Source: Xenoacremonium recifei (lineage: Eukaryota; Ascomycota; Sordariomycetes; Hypocreales; Nectriaceae). Taken from it: a DNA stretch of 64,000 nucleotides. Made by a program: the position numbers and the translations under genes. The stretch lies in NCBI GenBank assembly GCA_012184525.1, contig WOFQ01000040.1, forward strand, positions 186,001 to 250,000, in the 5' to 3' direction. Below the pieces are notes generated by a model, which saw only the letters and a list, made by a program, of their open reading frames with translations, was not told the origin of the DNA and searched no databases. Shown in pieces: positions 22,872 through 32,778 of the stretch (the first letter of the stretch is position 1; every line of letters starts with the position of its first letter).

Positions 22872-25800
22872 ATGCTCTCCGCATTCACAGCTCGTCCCAT
22901 CATCGAGCTGCGACAGCGGGACAAGTCAAAGATCGAGACGATTCTCGCCTATGGTAAGCCCTGCGCTTGATCCCTAGTATCATAGCCATCTTAGGGAATG
23001 CGACTCTGACTGCGGTCTATGACAGGCGACCGCATCCTCGTCGGCCTCAACAGCGGCGCCCTGCGAGTGTACCGTCTCAACGAGGTAGCCGAAACAACCA
23101 ACGGCGATGAACATCCCCCCTCCGAAGCTGCCGGCGCAACGCCTCCAACGAATGGCGACCGACCGGGTTCGCGATCTACGAAGCCGACGGATCTGTTGCG
23201 CGAGGTGGAGCGCTTCTCGACCCGCGCCATCGACCAGCTTGCAATAATCAAGGAAGCAAACACCATTGTCTCGCTGTCCAACTACCACGTTTCGCTCCAC
23301 GACCTGCAGAGCTACGAGCTAATAGAGACGCTGACTCGGACAAAGAACGCGTCTTGCTTTGCGGTGACGTCGAATATCGTCAAGGATCCGGAGTCGGGCA
23401 TCCCAGAGATCATTAGTCGGCTGGCAGTCGCGGTGAAGCGGCGCTTACTACTTTGGAGTTGGCATGAAAGCGAGCTGTCGGAAGATGTTGGGGAAGTCCT
23501 CCTCGCGGAAACGATCCGTTCGGTGACATGGGCCAGTGCGACCAAGCTTGTGTGTGGGATGAACGGCGGCTATGTCATGGTCAACGTCGTTTCGCGCGAG
23601 GTGGAGGAGATCGTCAGCCCGGGCTCTGGACCTGCGGCCGGACAAACGAGTCGATTTGGTGTGATGAGCAGTGCCGGTATGGGCTATATGGGCTTGGGAG
23701 GGTACATGCCCAAGCCGCTGGCTGCAAAACTCGCAGACGGGGAGATGCTGTTGGCCAAGGACATCAACACTCTCTTCATTAGTGATGAAGGGAAGCCTCT
23801 CGAAAGGAAGCAAGTCCCATGGCAGACTGCGCCTGAGTCGATCGGGTACTCGTACCCCTATATCCTGGCGTTGCAGGCTCCGTCAAAAGGCTCCTTAGAA
23901 GTCCGGAACCCGCAGACCTTGTCGCTCTTACAGAGCATCTCCCTCCCCGGTGCAGCACAACTCCACTTCCCACCACCGACAGTCAGTCTGGCTCATGCTG
24001 GCAAAGGCTTCCATATCTCTAGCGAGCGATGCGTGTGGAAGATGGGTGCGACGGACTATGATTCCCAGATCCAGGAGCTCGTGGAAGCAAGTCAGTTTGA
24101 CGAAGCAATAAGCATATTGGAGATGCTGGAAGACGCATTACTGAAGGATAAGACGCAGACATTGCGAGAGGTTAAGATGTTGAAAGCCGAAATGCTCTTC
24201 AAGAAGAAGAGATATCGACAGTCGATGGATCTGTTCAACGAGGACGAAGTTCATGCGCCGCCGGAGAGGGTTCTCAAGCTGTTCCCACCACAGATCGCAG
24301 GAGAACTATCGGCTTGGCATGGAAAAGACGACATGCAAGAATATCATGAAATTGATGGGTCTGAATCGCCAAAGAAGACCAACGGTACAGAACCAAGCAG
24401 TCCTGAAGTTCCTGCAGAAGCCCCCGAACCCGTGGAAGCTCCCAGGGAGCATGTGGGCGGATTTGCAAAGTACCTCATGGGCAGTCAGAGGAGAGCTCCA
24501 TCAGATGCTACCTCGATAGTATCGAAGAAAGACAGCATCGACACCGAGGATATTGCCAGCGTTAAGGAGACGTCGGCATCTGAGGATAAGGCCTTAGAGG
24601 GGAAAGACTTGGTGAATGCTGTTCTGGAGCTGAACAGCTATCTTGCGGGGACACGAGCGCGCCTACAGCGTGTTATCGACCCTGTCACGGGCAAGATGAA
24701 GCCACAGAACGACCAGAACGGCTCGAAGGAGGATGCAGACGACAAGTTTCTGCGGACGAGTCTGAACGAGTCGGAGAAGAAGCAGGAAGAGGAACTGCGA
24801 GAAACGTTTCGACTCGTCGATACGACGCTCTTCCGGGCGTACATGTTCTCGCGTCCAACGCTGGCCGGGTCCCTCTTCCGTATTCCTAATTTTTGCGACC
24901 CAGAAGTCGTAAACGAAAAGCTCTTGGAACATAACAGGTACACAGAGCTAGTCGACTTTTTCTACGGAAAGAAGCTTCACAAGGAGGCCTTGGAACTGCT
25001 TCAGCGGTTCGGTTCTGCGGAAAAGCCTGATGATGCGGCGCCAACACTACATGGTCCTGGGCGGACAATCCAGTACCTGCAGAACCTGCCTCCGTCAGAA
25101 GTCGACCTCATTTTTCAACATGCGGAATGGGTGCTCAAGGCCAATCCCGAGCTCGCGATGGAAATCTTTATTGGTGACACTGAGAATGCTGAGTCGTTAC
25201 CGCGAGAAAGAGTGGTTTCATTCTTGCACAACGTTGATACGAAGCTCGAATGCCAGTATTTGGAACACATCATCAATGAGCTCGACGACATGACCCCAGA
25301 CCTGCACAACAGGCTGGTGGAATTGTATGTCAAGAATTTGAGGGAGATGAGCAGGGGAGACGAATGGGACAGTCTGATGGACCGCTTCGTGCAATTCCTG
25401 CGGGAATCGAGACAGGTTTATAGTCTGAGCAAGGCGTTTGGGATGATTCCTCGTGATGGTAAGACCTATCATGTAACGAGTCATGACAGTAGCTGACATG
25501 ACCAGATCCGGCGTTCTATGAGGCACAAGCTGTTGTACTATTCAACATGGGCCAACATAAGCAGGCGTTGGAGATTTATGTCTTCAAGATGAAAGATTAT
25601 AACCGGGCTGAAGAGTAAGCGAATCCAAGCAAAGATGAGAACGTCGACTGACTGGTGACAGCTACTGCAATCGAGTTCATAAGTCACAAGACACCGCGCC
25701 ATCATCACAGCCACATGCGGGAGAAGACTCATCTGAGGATCCTGAGAACACCACGCCGTCGATTTACCACACACTTCTATCACTATATTTACAACCGGCG

Positions 25801-26259
25801 CCACCAAACAAACCCAACCTAGAACCCGCCCTGGACCTCCTCTCCAAGCACGGGTCACGTCTCCCAGCGACATCAACCCTCGGGCTGATCCCCGACGACC
25901 TTCCCGTGCGGGCTCTCGAGTCGTACTTCCGTGGTCGCATCCGCTCGGCCAACAGCCTCGTCAACGAGTCTCGCATCGTCGCAGGACTACGCAAGGCCGA
26001 GGGCGTCTCCATCGCAGCGCGCCTTCACCTAGGCGACGACGTTCCGGGTGGCCAGGGCGGGCGTAACAGGCACGTCGCCATCACGGAGGAGCGCCATTGC
26101 GTGGTCTGCCACAAGAAGCTGGGTGGTGGAATGCGGGTTGGAGGCAGCGTGGTTGCGGTGCTGCCGGACAATACGGTTGTGCATTATGGCTGTTTGAATA
26201 GGGCCACGGGGGCGAGGCCGGATGCGGCGAGGGGGCCGAGTTGGGGGAGGGGCGTGTAG
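22872..26259 (+). CDS. VPS39: HOPS complex subunit Vps39/Vam6
   Basis: Four exons (22872-22953, 23026-25458, 25506-25614, 25662-26259) give 1073 aa. The N-terminus (MLSAFTARPIIEL, then GDRILVGLNSGALRVY) begins a citron-homology (CNH) beta-propeller of about 300 residues. The middle is a helical clathrin-repeat-like solenoid with a variable acidic insert (about 430-540). The C-terminus has a Vps39-type zinc-binding end with CVVCHKKL (~1021) and HYGC. Vps39 is part of HOPS, which tethers membranes to the vacuole and binds Rab7/Ypt7; it also serves vacuole-mitochondrion contacts (vCLAMP) in yeast. The ATG is supported by conserved sequence across the first exon junction. Confidence 0.92.
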
Positions 26260-26504
26260 ATGTGCGATAGAAGGGTTGTTCTTCATTTGGTGTTTTGAGC
26301 GTGGTTGTGTTGCTGCTTTTTGGAGCTGAGTTGGTAGTGTCGTGAGCATCTGCATGGGTCGGCGGGCTGGATTGGCGGTGCCAGTATGATTTACAATACC
26401 CCCAGTATAGGTATATATACCACCGGTACTGTACTGTTTTGACACTTTCGAAGACGTCTCTCCAGAGCTCTCAGCGGTGATGCAATTCTGGGGAAATCTT
26501 ATTC

Positions 26505-26786
26505 TCAATCCTCCTCTTGCACCTCTTCCCCGTAATTCTCCTCCTCCTTTTCCTCATCGGCAGCTTTCTGTGCGCCGTTAGAATCGCGCGCCTTGTCTTC
26601 TTCCATTCGCGCCGTGAGCTCTTGGTTCACTTTATCTTGGGTTGCGGCGACGGCTTCGCGGAGAGCGACGAGGTAGGCAGCTTTGTCGGCGACGGAGGAG
26701 GATGGCGGGGTCGGGAGGGAGATGGAGGACGTGAAGGGGGCGCTGGTGGGCGAGGTGTAGGAGACGTTGAGAGAATTGGTAGACAT
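26505..26786 (-). CDS. GON7: KEOPS/EKC complex subunit Gon7-like
   Basis: Single exon, 93 aa. It begins LNVSYTSPTSAPFTSSISLP, continues with a helix AAYLVALREAVAATQDKVNQ and ELTARMEEDK, and ends in an acidic tail. This order matches the fungal Gon7 family, a small, partly disordered subunit of the KEOPS complex that makes the t6A modification of tRNA and affects telomeres in yeast. The gene converges on VPS39, with 245 bp between stops. Identification rests on family resemblance in a short protein. Confidence 0.72.
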   Translation of the reverse strand: MSTNSLNVSYTSPTSAPFTSSISLPTPPSSSVADKAAYLVALREAVAATQDKVNQELTARMEEDKARDSNGAQKAADEEKEEENYGEEVQEED

Positions 26787-27172
26787 TTTGCGAGGTGAAT
26801 GTGTCGTCTTGTAGATGGTGATTTATGGGAGCTCTTGTGAATTTGGTGGAGGTGCAAAGTTCGAGGTTGAGGCTGATGTTTGAGGTGTGGCTAGCGCGGG
26901 GTTGAGCTAGCGGAGAGTTGATGCGTCAACGCCACAGGGATGCGACTCCTTGTGGTGGACTCTATACGGACCTCACCTGCGCCTTCGTTGTCAACTTAAC
27001 AACTTCACCACCGAAACGCCCACGCCGCGCAGTTCGATACGACCAGCTTAGCAGCCCGCTCCCGCATCGAACGACTGATCCCGTCACATAGACTTCGGTT
27101 ATTTCCTACTCATCGCCCTCCCAACACCCGATCTCACCATGTAACATCCCTCCCGACAAACAACGTCCAACA
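26787..27172. other. Divergent promoter of GON7 and hbrB
   Basis: A 386 bp intergenic stretch between the divergently transcribed genes. No specific site was identified. Confidence 0.6.
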
Positions 27173-29662
27173 ATGCAACCAGGACGTTCCCAACCGCGAG
27201 GGCCCGGCCGCTTCTCGCCGCTCAACACCTCCCAGCCACCTCTCTCCTCCTCATCCCGTCCCGCCCTGCGCCGCGTCGACTCCTCCGGCAGCGACGAAAC
27301 CGCCAGCCCCTCGATCACCGTGCCCAAGGCTCGCCAGCCTGGCGGCACCTCGCCCGCGACGCCCATCTACGCCCAGTTCACCTCGCACGCCAATTCGAGC
27401 AGCGCAAGCTTACACCAGAACTTTTCTCGACCGGCAGCGGCGGCGGCTCCGAGATCTGTGACGCAGGGTGGTTCGTCGCCGCTGCTGAAAGGTAGCGGTG
27501 GAGGGCATGCTCGCAAGCACTCGAACTCTCAGGGCTTATTTGACTCGACTCTGCCGTCGACGAGCACGTCCAACTTGTCGCATATCGGCGCCAGTCATGC
27601 GAGTGCTGCGGCGGCCGCGGCGGCTGCCAATAGTGCGGCCTTGACGGCCAGTCAGATCGCAGCCCAGGCGGCTGTCATGTCCCATCAGAATCATGCACGG
27701 CAGCGGTCACAGACGGTCCCCTTTCCAGGCGATGGTAATGACGGCGTTCGGAGGGGTAGCGGACAGAAGGGGCCCGTGAGCCCACCGATGTTAAGCCTCA
27801 CGGAGGCGAGTGCGCCGCGGGATAGCGGCTTCGGAAGCCATGGAGCTCATCACTACGATAGATTCGCCGGACCGCACTCCTCCGCAGCCACGGCAGCTGC
27901 CAACGTGGTGTTCCCGAGGTCTGGACACAGCTCGCCGGGTGGTATATCGCCTCAGCCTCAGCCTCAACCATACGCACCACAAGCACCAGCTCCTCTCCCC
28001 CCTCCGCCGCCCCCAGCCTCGGAAAAACCACAGAAGCTTGAGAAGAGCAAAGTGAAGCTTTTCTCACGGCCCGGGAAGATTGGCACCAAAGGGGATCCTA
28101 AAGACAAGCCGCTTCCGAGCCCTGGCAAGAGCCTGAGTTCTACGCTATCGGCTCTTCAGCGTGGAAACTTCAGCACTACGAGTCTCGCCGACCCGAACAG
28201 CCAGTCCATGTACAGCCTGACCAACTCGAGTTCAGCTACCATCAGACCCATTGACCCTTCGGAGGACAAGGGAAAGGAGAAGGAGAAGAAGCATCACTTT
28301 TTGTCCCGACAGAAGCACAAGCTCAAGGATGAATACCATCTACCACTGTCTTCAGCTGCGAGCAACTCCAGACCAACGGATCCCAATGCACCGAATCCTC
28401 TATACAGCTTCAATATCCCGCCTAGTCCTGGTCCCACCTCGACGAGCTTCAAGACCAAGAAGGACAAGAAGCTCGGCGAGCGGTCGGAGAGCCGGCTTGA
28501 AGGCGAGGGCAGTTTCAACCAGAACGAGTGGCCGGGACCTAGCAGCCTCCCGTCGCTTTCGCAACAGTCTACTATGTACGAAACCCTCGATGGTAGTAAG
28601 CTGGGTCTTCAAAACCATCTATCTCTGGATGATGCTTGGCCGTATCTCAAGGCGAAGTTGTTGGTCATCTTTGAGGGCGAGGACCTGCGCATCCCGATTG
28701 AGGACTTCAACCGCGTGGTGCAGATGCATATCCAATGGTGCATGAAGCGTCGTTCACCGAACGCTATGCTCGAGGATCTACGAGATCTGCTCAAGACGGG
28801 ATTCTCATCGCTTGACCGAACCCTACGCAAGACACCGGAAGATCGTTTTATTCCAACCTTGGTTGAGCTGTGGCTGTTCACGTTCACGTCGATTCTGCCA
28901 TACATGCAGGCTGTCCTCTTACCTCTCGACTTGGAGGTCGCGGGATGCGGCACCCTCATGACCATGGAGCAGTCTCGCGACTTCTGGGGTGGTGTTCTTG
29001 CGCCTTCGACAGGCGACAAGACAGCTCGCGTCACGCCCGCAGCCACGGTTCTGGATGTGCGTCGCCTGGTGCTTACTGCGTACCGCGACGTCGTCATCCT
29101 GCCGCGCTACGAGACGCTCAAGACCATCTTCTCACGCCTGTCACTCGACTTCCTTCCCTCCGCATCTTCGATAGCTGATCCGCTCACCCTGTCGACGTCG
29201 CCTTCCGAGTCCTTCACGTCGGCGCGACCTGGTACGGCCATGTCGCTCGACCCGTCGGTCGCTAGCTACAACTCGACGAGCACGACGCTCCTGGGCGAGG
29301 GCTCCGCCGGTACTCGCAGCCGCGCAATCAGCAATGTGAGCTTCGGCTCGCACGCCTCGGATCCCGCGCAGCTGCGCCCCTTTACGCCCTCGGCTACGCT
29401 TGGCAGTGTGCGTGAGCAAACGGTGGACGACGGCAAGCAGGTCACGGACATGGTGGGACGCATGCTGCAGTGCATGAGCGTGCTAGCGAGCCTCGAGGCC
29501 GCGGGCGGTGATGACGAGGATGGCCGGAGGGTCGTCGAGCTGTGCAGGATGCTCAAGCTCAACTGGCTCGGCCGAGGCCGCACGGGGCGCAACCGAAGAG
29601 GCATGGTCGGGGGACGCGTCAGGAGGGAGACGGATGTGCGGGAGGAGGTTAGAGTTTCATGA
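27173..29662 (+). CDS. hbrB: HbrB/Bit61-like TORC2-associated protein
   Basis: Single exon, 829 aa. The first ~460 residues are low-complexity Ser/Pro/Ala-rich sequence with an alanine run (~143-155) and basic segments such as GKEKEKKHHFLSRQKHK. The HbrB domain follows (about 485-720): LSLDDAWPYLKAKLLVIFEG, LRIPIEDFNRVVQMHI, FIPTLVELWLFTFTSILPYM and QAVLLPLDLEVAG. HbrB was first described from an Aspergillus hyperbranching mutant; yeast Bit61/Bit2 and human PROTOR are related TORC2 partners. A role in polarised growth and TORC2 signalling is inferred. The ATG has good context (CAACAATGC). Confidence 0.88.
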   Translation: MQPGRSQPRGPGRFSPLNTSQPPLSSSSRPALRRVDSSGSDETASPSITVPKARQPGGTSPATPIYAQFTSHANSSSASLHQNFSRPAAAAAPRSVTQGGSSPLLKGSGGGHARKHSNSQGLFDSTLPSTSTSNLSHIGASHASAAAAAAAANSAALTASQIAAQAAVMSHQNHARQRSQTVPFPGDGNDGVRRGSGQKGPVSPPMLSLTEASAPRDSGFGSHGAHHYDRFAGPHSSAATAAANVVFPRSGHSSPGGISPQPQPQPYAPQAPAPLPPPPPPASEKPQKLEKSKVKLFSRPGKIGTKGDPKDKPLPSPGKSLSSTLSALQRGNFSTTSLADPNSQSMYSLTNSSSATIRPIDPSEDKGKEKEKKHHFLSRQKHKLKDEYHLPLSSAASNSRPTDPNAPNPLYSFNIPPSPGPTSTSFKTKKDKKLGERSESRLEGEGSFNQNEWPGPSSLPSLSQQSTMYETLDGSKLGLQNHLSLDDAWPYLKAKLLVIFEGEDLRIPIEDFNRVVQMHIQWCMKRRSPNAMLEDLRDLLKTGFSSLDRTLRKTPEDRFIPTLVELWLFTFTSILPYMQAVLLPLDLEVAGCGTLMTMEQSRDFWGGVLAPSTGDKTARVTPAATVLDVRRLVLTAYRDVVILPRYETLKTIFSRLSLDFLPSASSIADPLTLSTSPSESFTSARPGTAMSLDPSVASYNSTSTTLLGEGSAGTRSRAISNVSFGSHASDPAQLRPFTPSATLGSVREQTVDDGKQVTDMVGRMLQCMSVLASLEAAGGDDEDGRRVVELCRMLKLNWLGRGRTGRNRRGMVGGRVRRETDVREEVRVS

Positions 29663-30592
29663 GCAGGGCGTGGGAGCGCGCTCATCTATGCAAGGGATAT
29701 GGGCGTATGGGGGGCGCTATGTATGATTTGATGTCGGATGGGGATATGCTTGGCCATTGGCGTTAGGGAAACGATACCTCAGAATGTAGGATTGCGATTT
29801 GACATGCTGTACCTGCATCGGCTTCCCCTGGTTACTACGACCAGGGGGTCACTCGTTGTTGGCTAGGTCAAGGCAATATCAAGGAGGGGGTCGGAATGAA
29901 GGGAAAGCAACAGCACACAACGGATCACGTCACAGGTCAAGCAATCAGAAAATAAACAGAGAATTTTGATGAAATCTTTTTCATAATACATATTAAATGA
30001 GTCTATGGTGGAGATATCTGACTTTTTTTCTGTTAGCTTCAAGCTTGCGCCTAAACGAGATGACAACAAAAGTGTGCAGATGATTCTCAATCAGACATCC
30101 AAGGAAGAAATTACCCTCATCTGTCCCAAAAAAGGCTCAATGGGACTCGAGTGGAAACTGCGAATGTATGGAAAGTTTCATCAGGAGAAATGGGGAAAGC
30201 AATATGTGTTTGGTGCTTGAGCGAAGAAAAGCTGAAAACTTACCATCATGGGCATCACAAGCTCGGGGGAGCTGTTCGTCAATCGTTAGTCGTAAAAGAG
30301 TGGTAGCAAATAAATCTGACAGAACGTTTGTTAGCAACGCTGTGTGATCCAGCAAAGGCAAAGGTTGAAGGTGAGATTTGATGTGTAGTCAGACAGTGAT
30401 ACTGGCAAGTAACAGGCCGGAGCCCGAACAGACTGAACTTCTTCATGGTCGATTCAGTTGGGAAAAGAAGACTTGTTAAAAAGTGTCATCATGCAAGAGG
30501 GAAGAGGGGAGACGAGATAGGAAAGGGTGTCCTTACCAGAGCAGCTGCGCGTCGTGGGTGCATGAAGCTCGCCGTGAGGCCAGCTCGGAAAA
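29663..30592. other. Gene-free stretch downstream of hbrB
   Basis: About 0.9 kb. A minus-strand open frame at 30137-30361 and another at 30454-30672 could be small exons (a GTAAGT donor lies near 30240 on the minus strand), but I could not join them into a convincing gene. Confidence 0.45.
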
Positions 30593-31183
30593 TCAAAAGG
30601 AAAAACATGTCTCAGCTCCCAACGCGTCAAACGACCGCGTCTCGCAGCAGGAAAATCGCTCGCCAATTTCAAGAGACCATCGCAAAGCGTGTTTCAAGCT
30701 TTTTGCGACCGGCCCAGCCCGAATCGTGGAGGAATATCCTGAGAAAGTGGTGGGAGTGAGGTTGAAGGAAGAAAGCTCTGTGCAGCTTCCCGCCAAACAT
30801 TGATATTGAAAGACAGTGTCAGCAAATTTTTTTCGAGGCAACAGCACTGTATGGGCATCACGTGATTGTACCACTTCGTTTACAGCGCTAGCGGCGGACG
30901 CCAGCGCGGTAGTGCCGTGCCGCGATATATGCATTACGGCGTGTCTCAGGCGCCCCCAGAGCGTGCGAGGCTTGCCATTGGGCCGTAAGGTCTTGTCGGA
31001 GATATTTTCCCGGGCGAGAAGCTGTCGCCTCCGATGAGATGTCGCAGCTTCGAAGGAAGAGACCTTCACACGCGACAAATGGGCGTTATTCTTCAGTCTC
31101 CCATCGTCATCAAAATAATGAGAGCCTGCGCGCTTGTGTAACGGAGATGTCAGTGCCCATTGGGTCGTCTCTGATCCGGACAT
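30593..31183 (-). CDS. Uncharacterised 196-aa ORF
   Basis: A single ATG-started frame with no recognised domain. The N-terminal half is basic and hydrophilic (SHRRRQLLARENI, LRPNGKPRTLWGRLR), followed by a short Ala-rich stretch. The C-terminal half has four cysteines. It would be convergent with hbrB and divergent from ptaB. It may be a lineage-specific gene, part of a spliced gene, or chance. Nothing in its composition allows a functional guess. Confidence 0.35.
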   Translation of the reverse strand: MSGSETTQWALTSPLHKRAGSHYFDDDGRLKNNAHLSRVKVSSFEAATSHRRRQLLARENISDKTLRPNGKPRTLWGRLRHAVMHISRHGTTALASAASAVNEVVQSRDAHTVLLPRKKFADTVFQYQCLAGSCTELSSFNLTPTTFSGYSSTIRAGPVAKSLKHALRWSLEIGERFSCCETRSFDALGAETCFSF

Positions 31184-32778
31184 GGGCTCATGGTCTGAAG
31201 TGGGCGACGGAGCTGTAGCGCCTCGTTAATCGCTTAAGCGGACGGAAAAATGCCCTGCAGCAGCCCAATGACAGGCGTCCAGGCCAGCAGCAAACTGCTG
31301 ACAAAGTTGATCCGGCCATCTCACAGCGCTGTTGACCAATGAGTGGACGTGAACGTGCCGGCACAACCAAATTCCCGGATCCGGGACTATGCGGTTTATG
31401 CGCATAACTGCAGATGCCACCCCCACTTGGCGCGGCCAGACCCCTGCTCGATCACCACCCACTGACATCCGCCCAGGTCCTTGGGCAACAAGAGCAGAGA
31501 GCGAGCCAGCCAGCAGCGACAAGAAGCCCTCCCACCCCCGTCCCCCGTCGACTCCCTCTCGGTGCTCAGCAAGAGACACGACCGACGACGACGACGACGA
31601 GAGGCTTTCTTCCTCGTTTCGACGCGAGACGCCCTGTCTGTTGCTGGGACGCGAAACCTCTGCAAAGAGCTGCTTGGTTTGGGCCTGGGCTCGGCTCCGT
31701 TTGCCAAATCGCTGTGTATTATTTCCGTCTTCCGATTCCGTGGCCTGCCCAATTCCTTCCTCATTGTCTCTTCCTCCGCCAGCCGCCGCCGCCGCCGCCT
31801 GCCCTCCTCCTCCTCCTCCTCCTTGTTCTCCCTCCTCGAGGACCGGCTCTAGTCTCTTTTTTGCTCTCGCGCACTGCACTTGTCTCATCCACCAACTAGC
31901 CGGCTATTCGTCTGAAATACAGAATCATCCAGAAAAGCTGGCCCCGGGTCGGTAATCCTATCTCGTCATATAACTTGTGTCCCTGCCTCGCCTTACCCCG
32001 GCCGGCGTCTCGTCTCAGTCCTCAGTAGTGGTATCGGCGCTGCCAACCTAAGTGGATATCGCACCCACTGCCTGGGCTCAGCAGCCGTCGCTCTCTTCTC
32101 TCGCTCTCGCCGCTCCCAACTCCCGGGATCGCCCAAAATCCGCATTTCGCATTCCGAGTTGCTTGTCGGCGACGCTTCATCCCCTCTGTCGCTCGCTGTC
32201 CGCTCGCCTTCAATCGCAGTCGCTCTCGCTTTGCTGCCTCGACCTCGTCCGCCCCGATCCCGTGACGTGCCGGCTCGCCCCATCGTCACCTCATTCGCCT
32301 AATACCGACCGTCCTGTCCTGTCTCCTGGGCCTCGCCTCGAGGACTCCCGCCCCCCATTTGGCGACGATTGTCCGCATATCGCGAACCACACCACTCGCA
32401 GCACGTCTCGTTCGCCCTCGTTGATGCCGCCTCGCCACGACCGCGCCTGTTGCATAACTTCGTGAAAGTCTGCGCGATCGAGTCTTCCTGCCTCTGAGAC
32501 TTTGGACGTCTTCGTCTCGTTCTGCGGATCCCAACTGTTATCGCATTCTGGCCCCCGACCCGCCGGCCCCCCGTCCGTCGCGACACGCGAAAAGGAACGA
32601 GCACGATCCTCCTCCCCCCGTTTCCGAGGCGAAAGGCACGACAACGCTGCTACCGGCTTCCGCAACCTCGTGTCTAACGACCGCCGTTGCCTGTCCTCGA
32701 CGCCCACGCATGCGATAGTACTTGCGCCTGTCTGTCGATATCCACGCCGTGGATCATCGGCCATCCGCAGACCTCGGC
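31184..32778. other. Promoter and probable long leader of ptaB
   Basis: 1.6 kb with strong pyrimidine (CT) bias from about 31.5 to 32.7 kb and several overlapping open frames in both directions. No domain is recognised. Long CT-rich leaders are common in front of fungal developmental regulators. Confidence 0.5.

Noticed and set aside
30137..30672. Minus-strand exon-like frames near a GTAAGT donor
   Set aside because: Could not be linked into a reading frame with a start, a stop and plausible acceptors.
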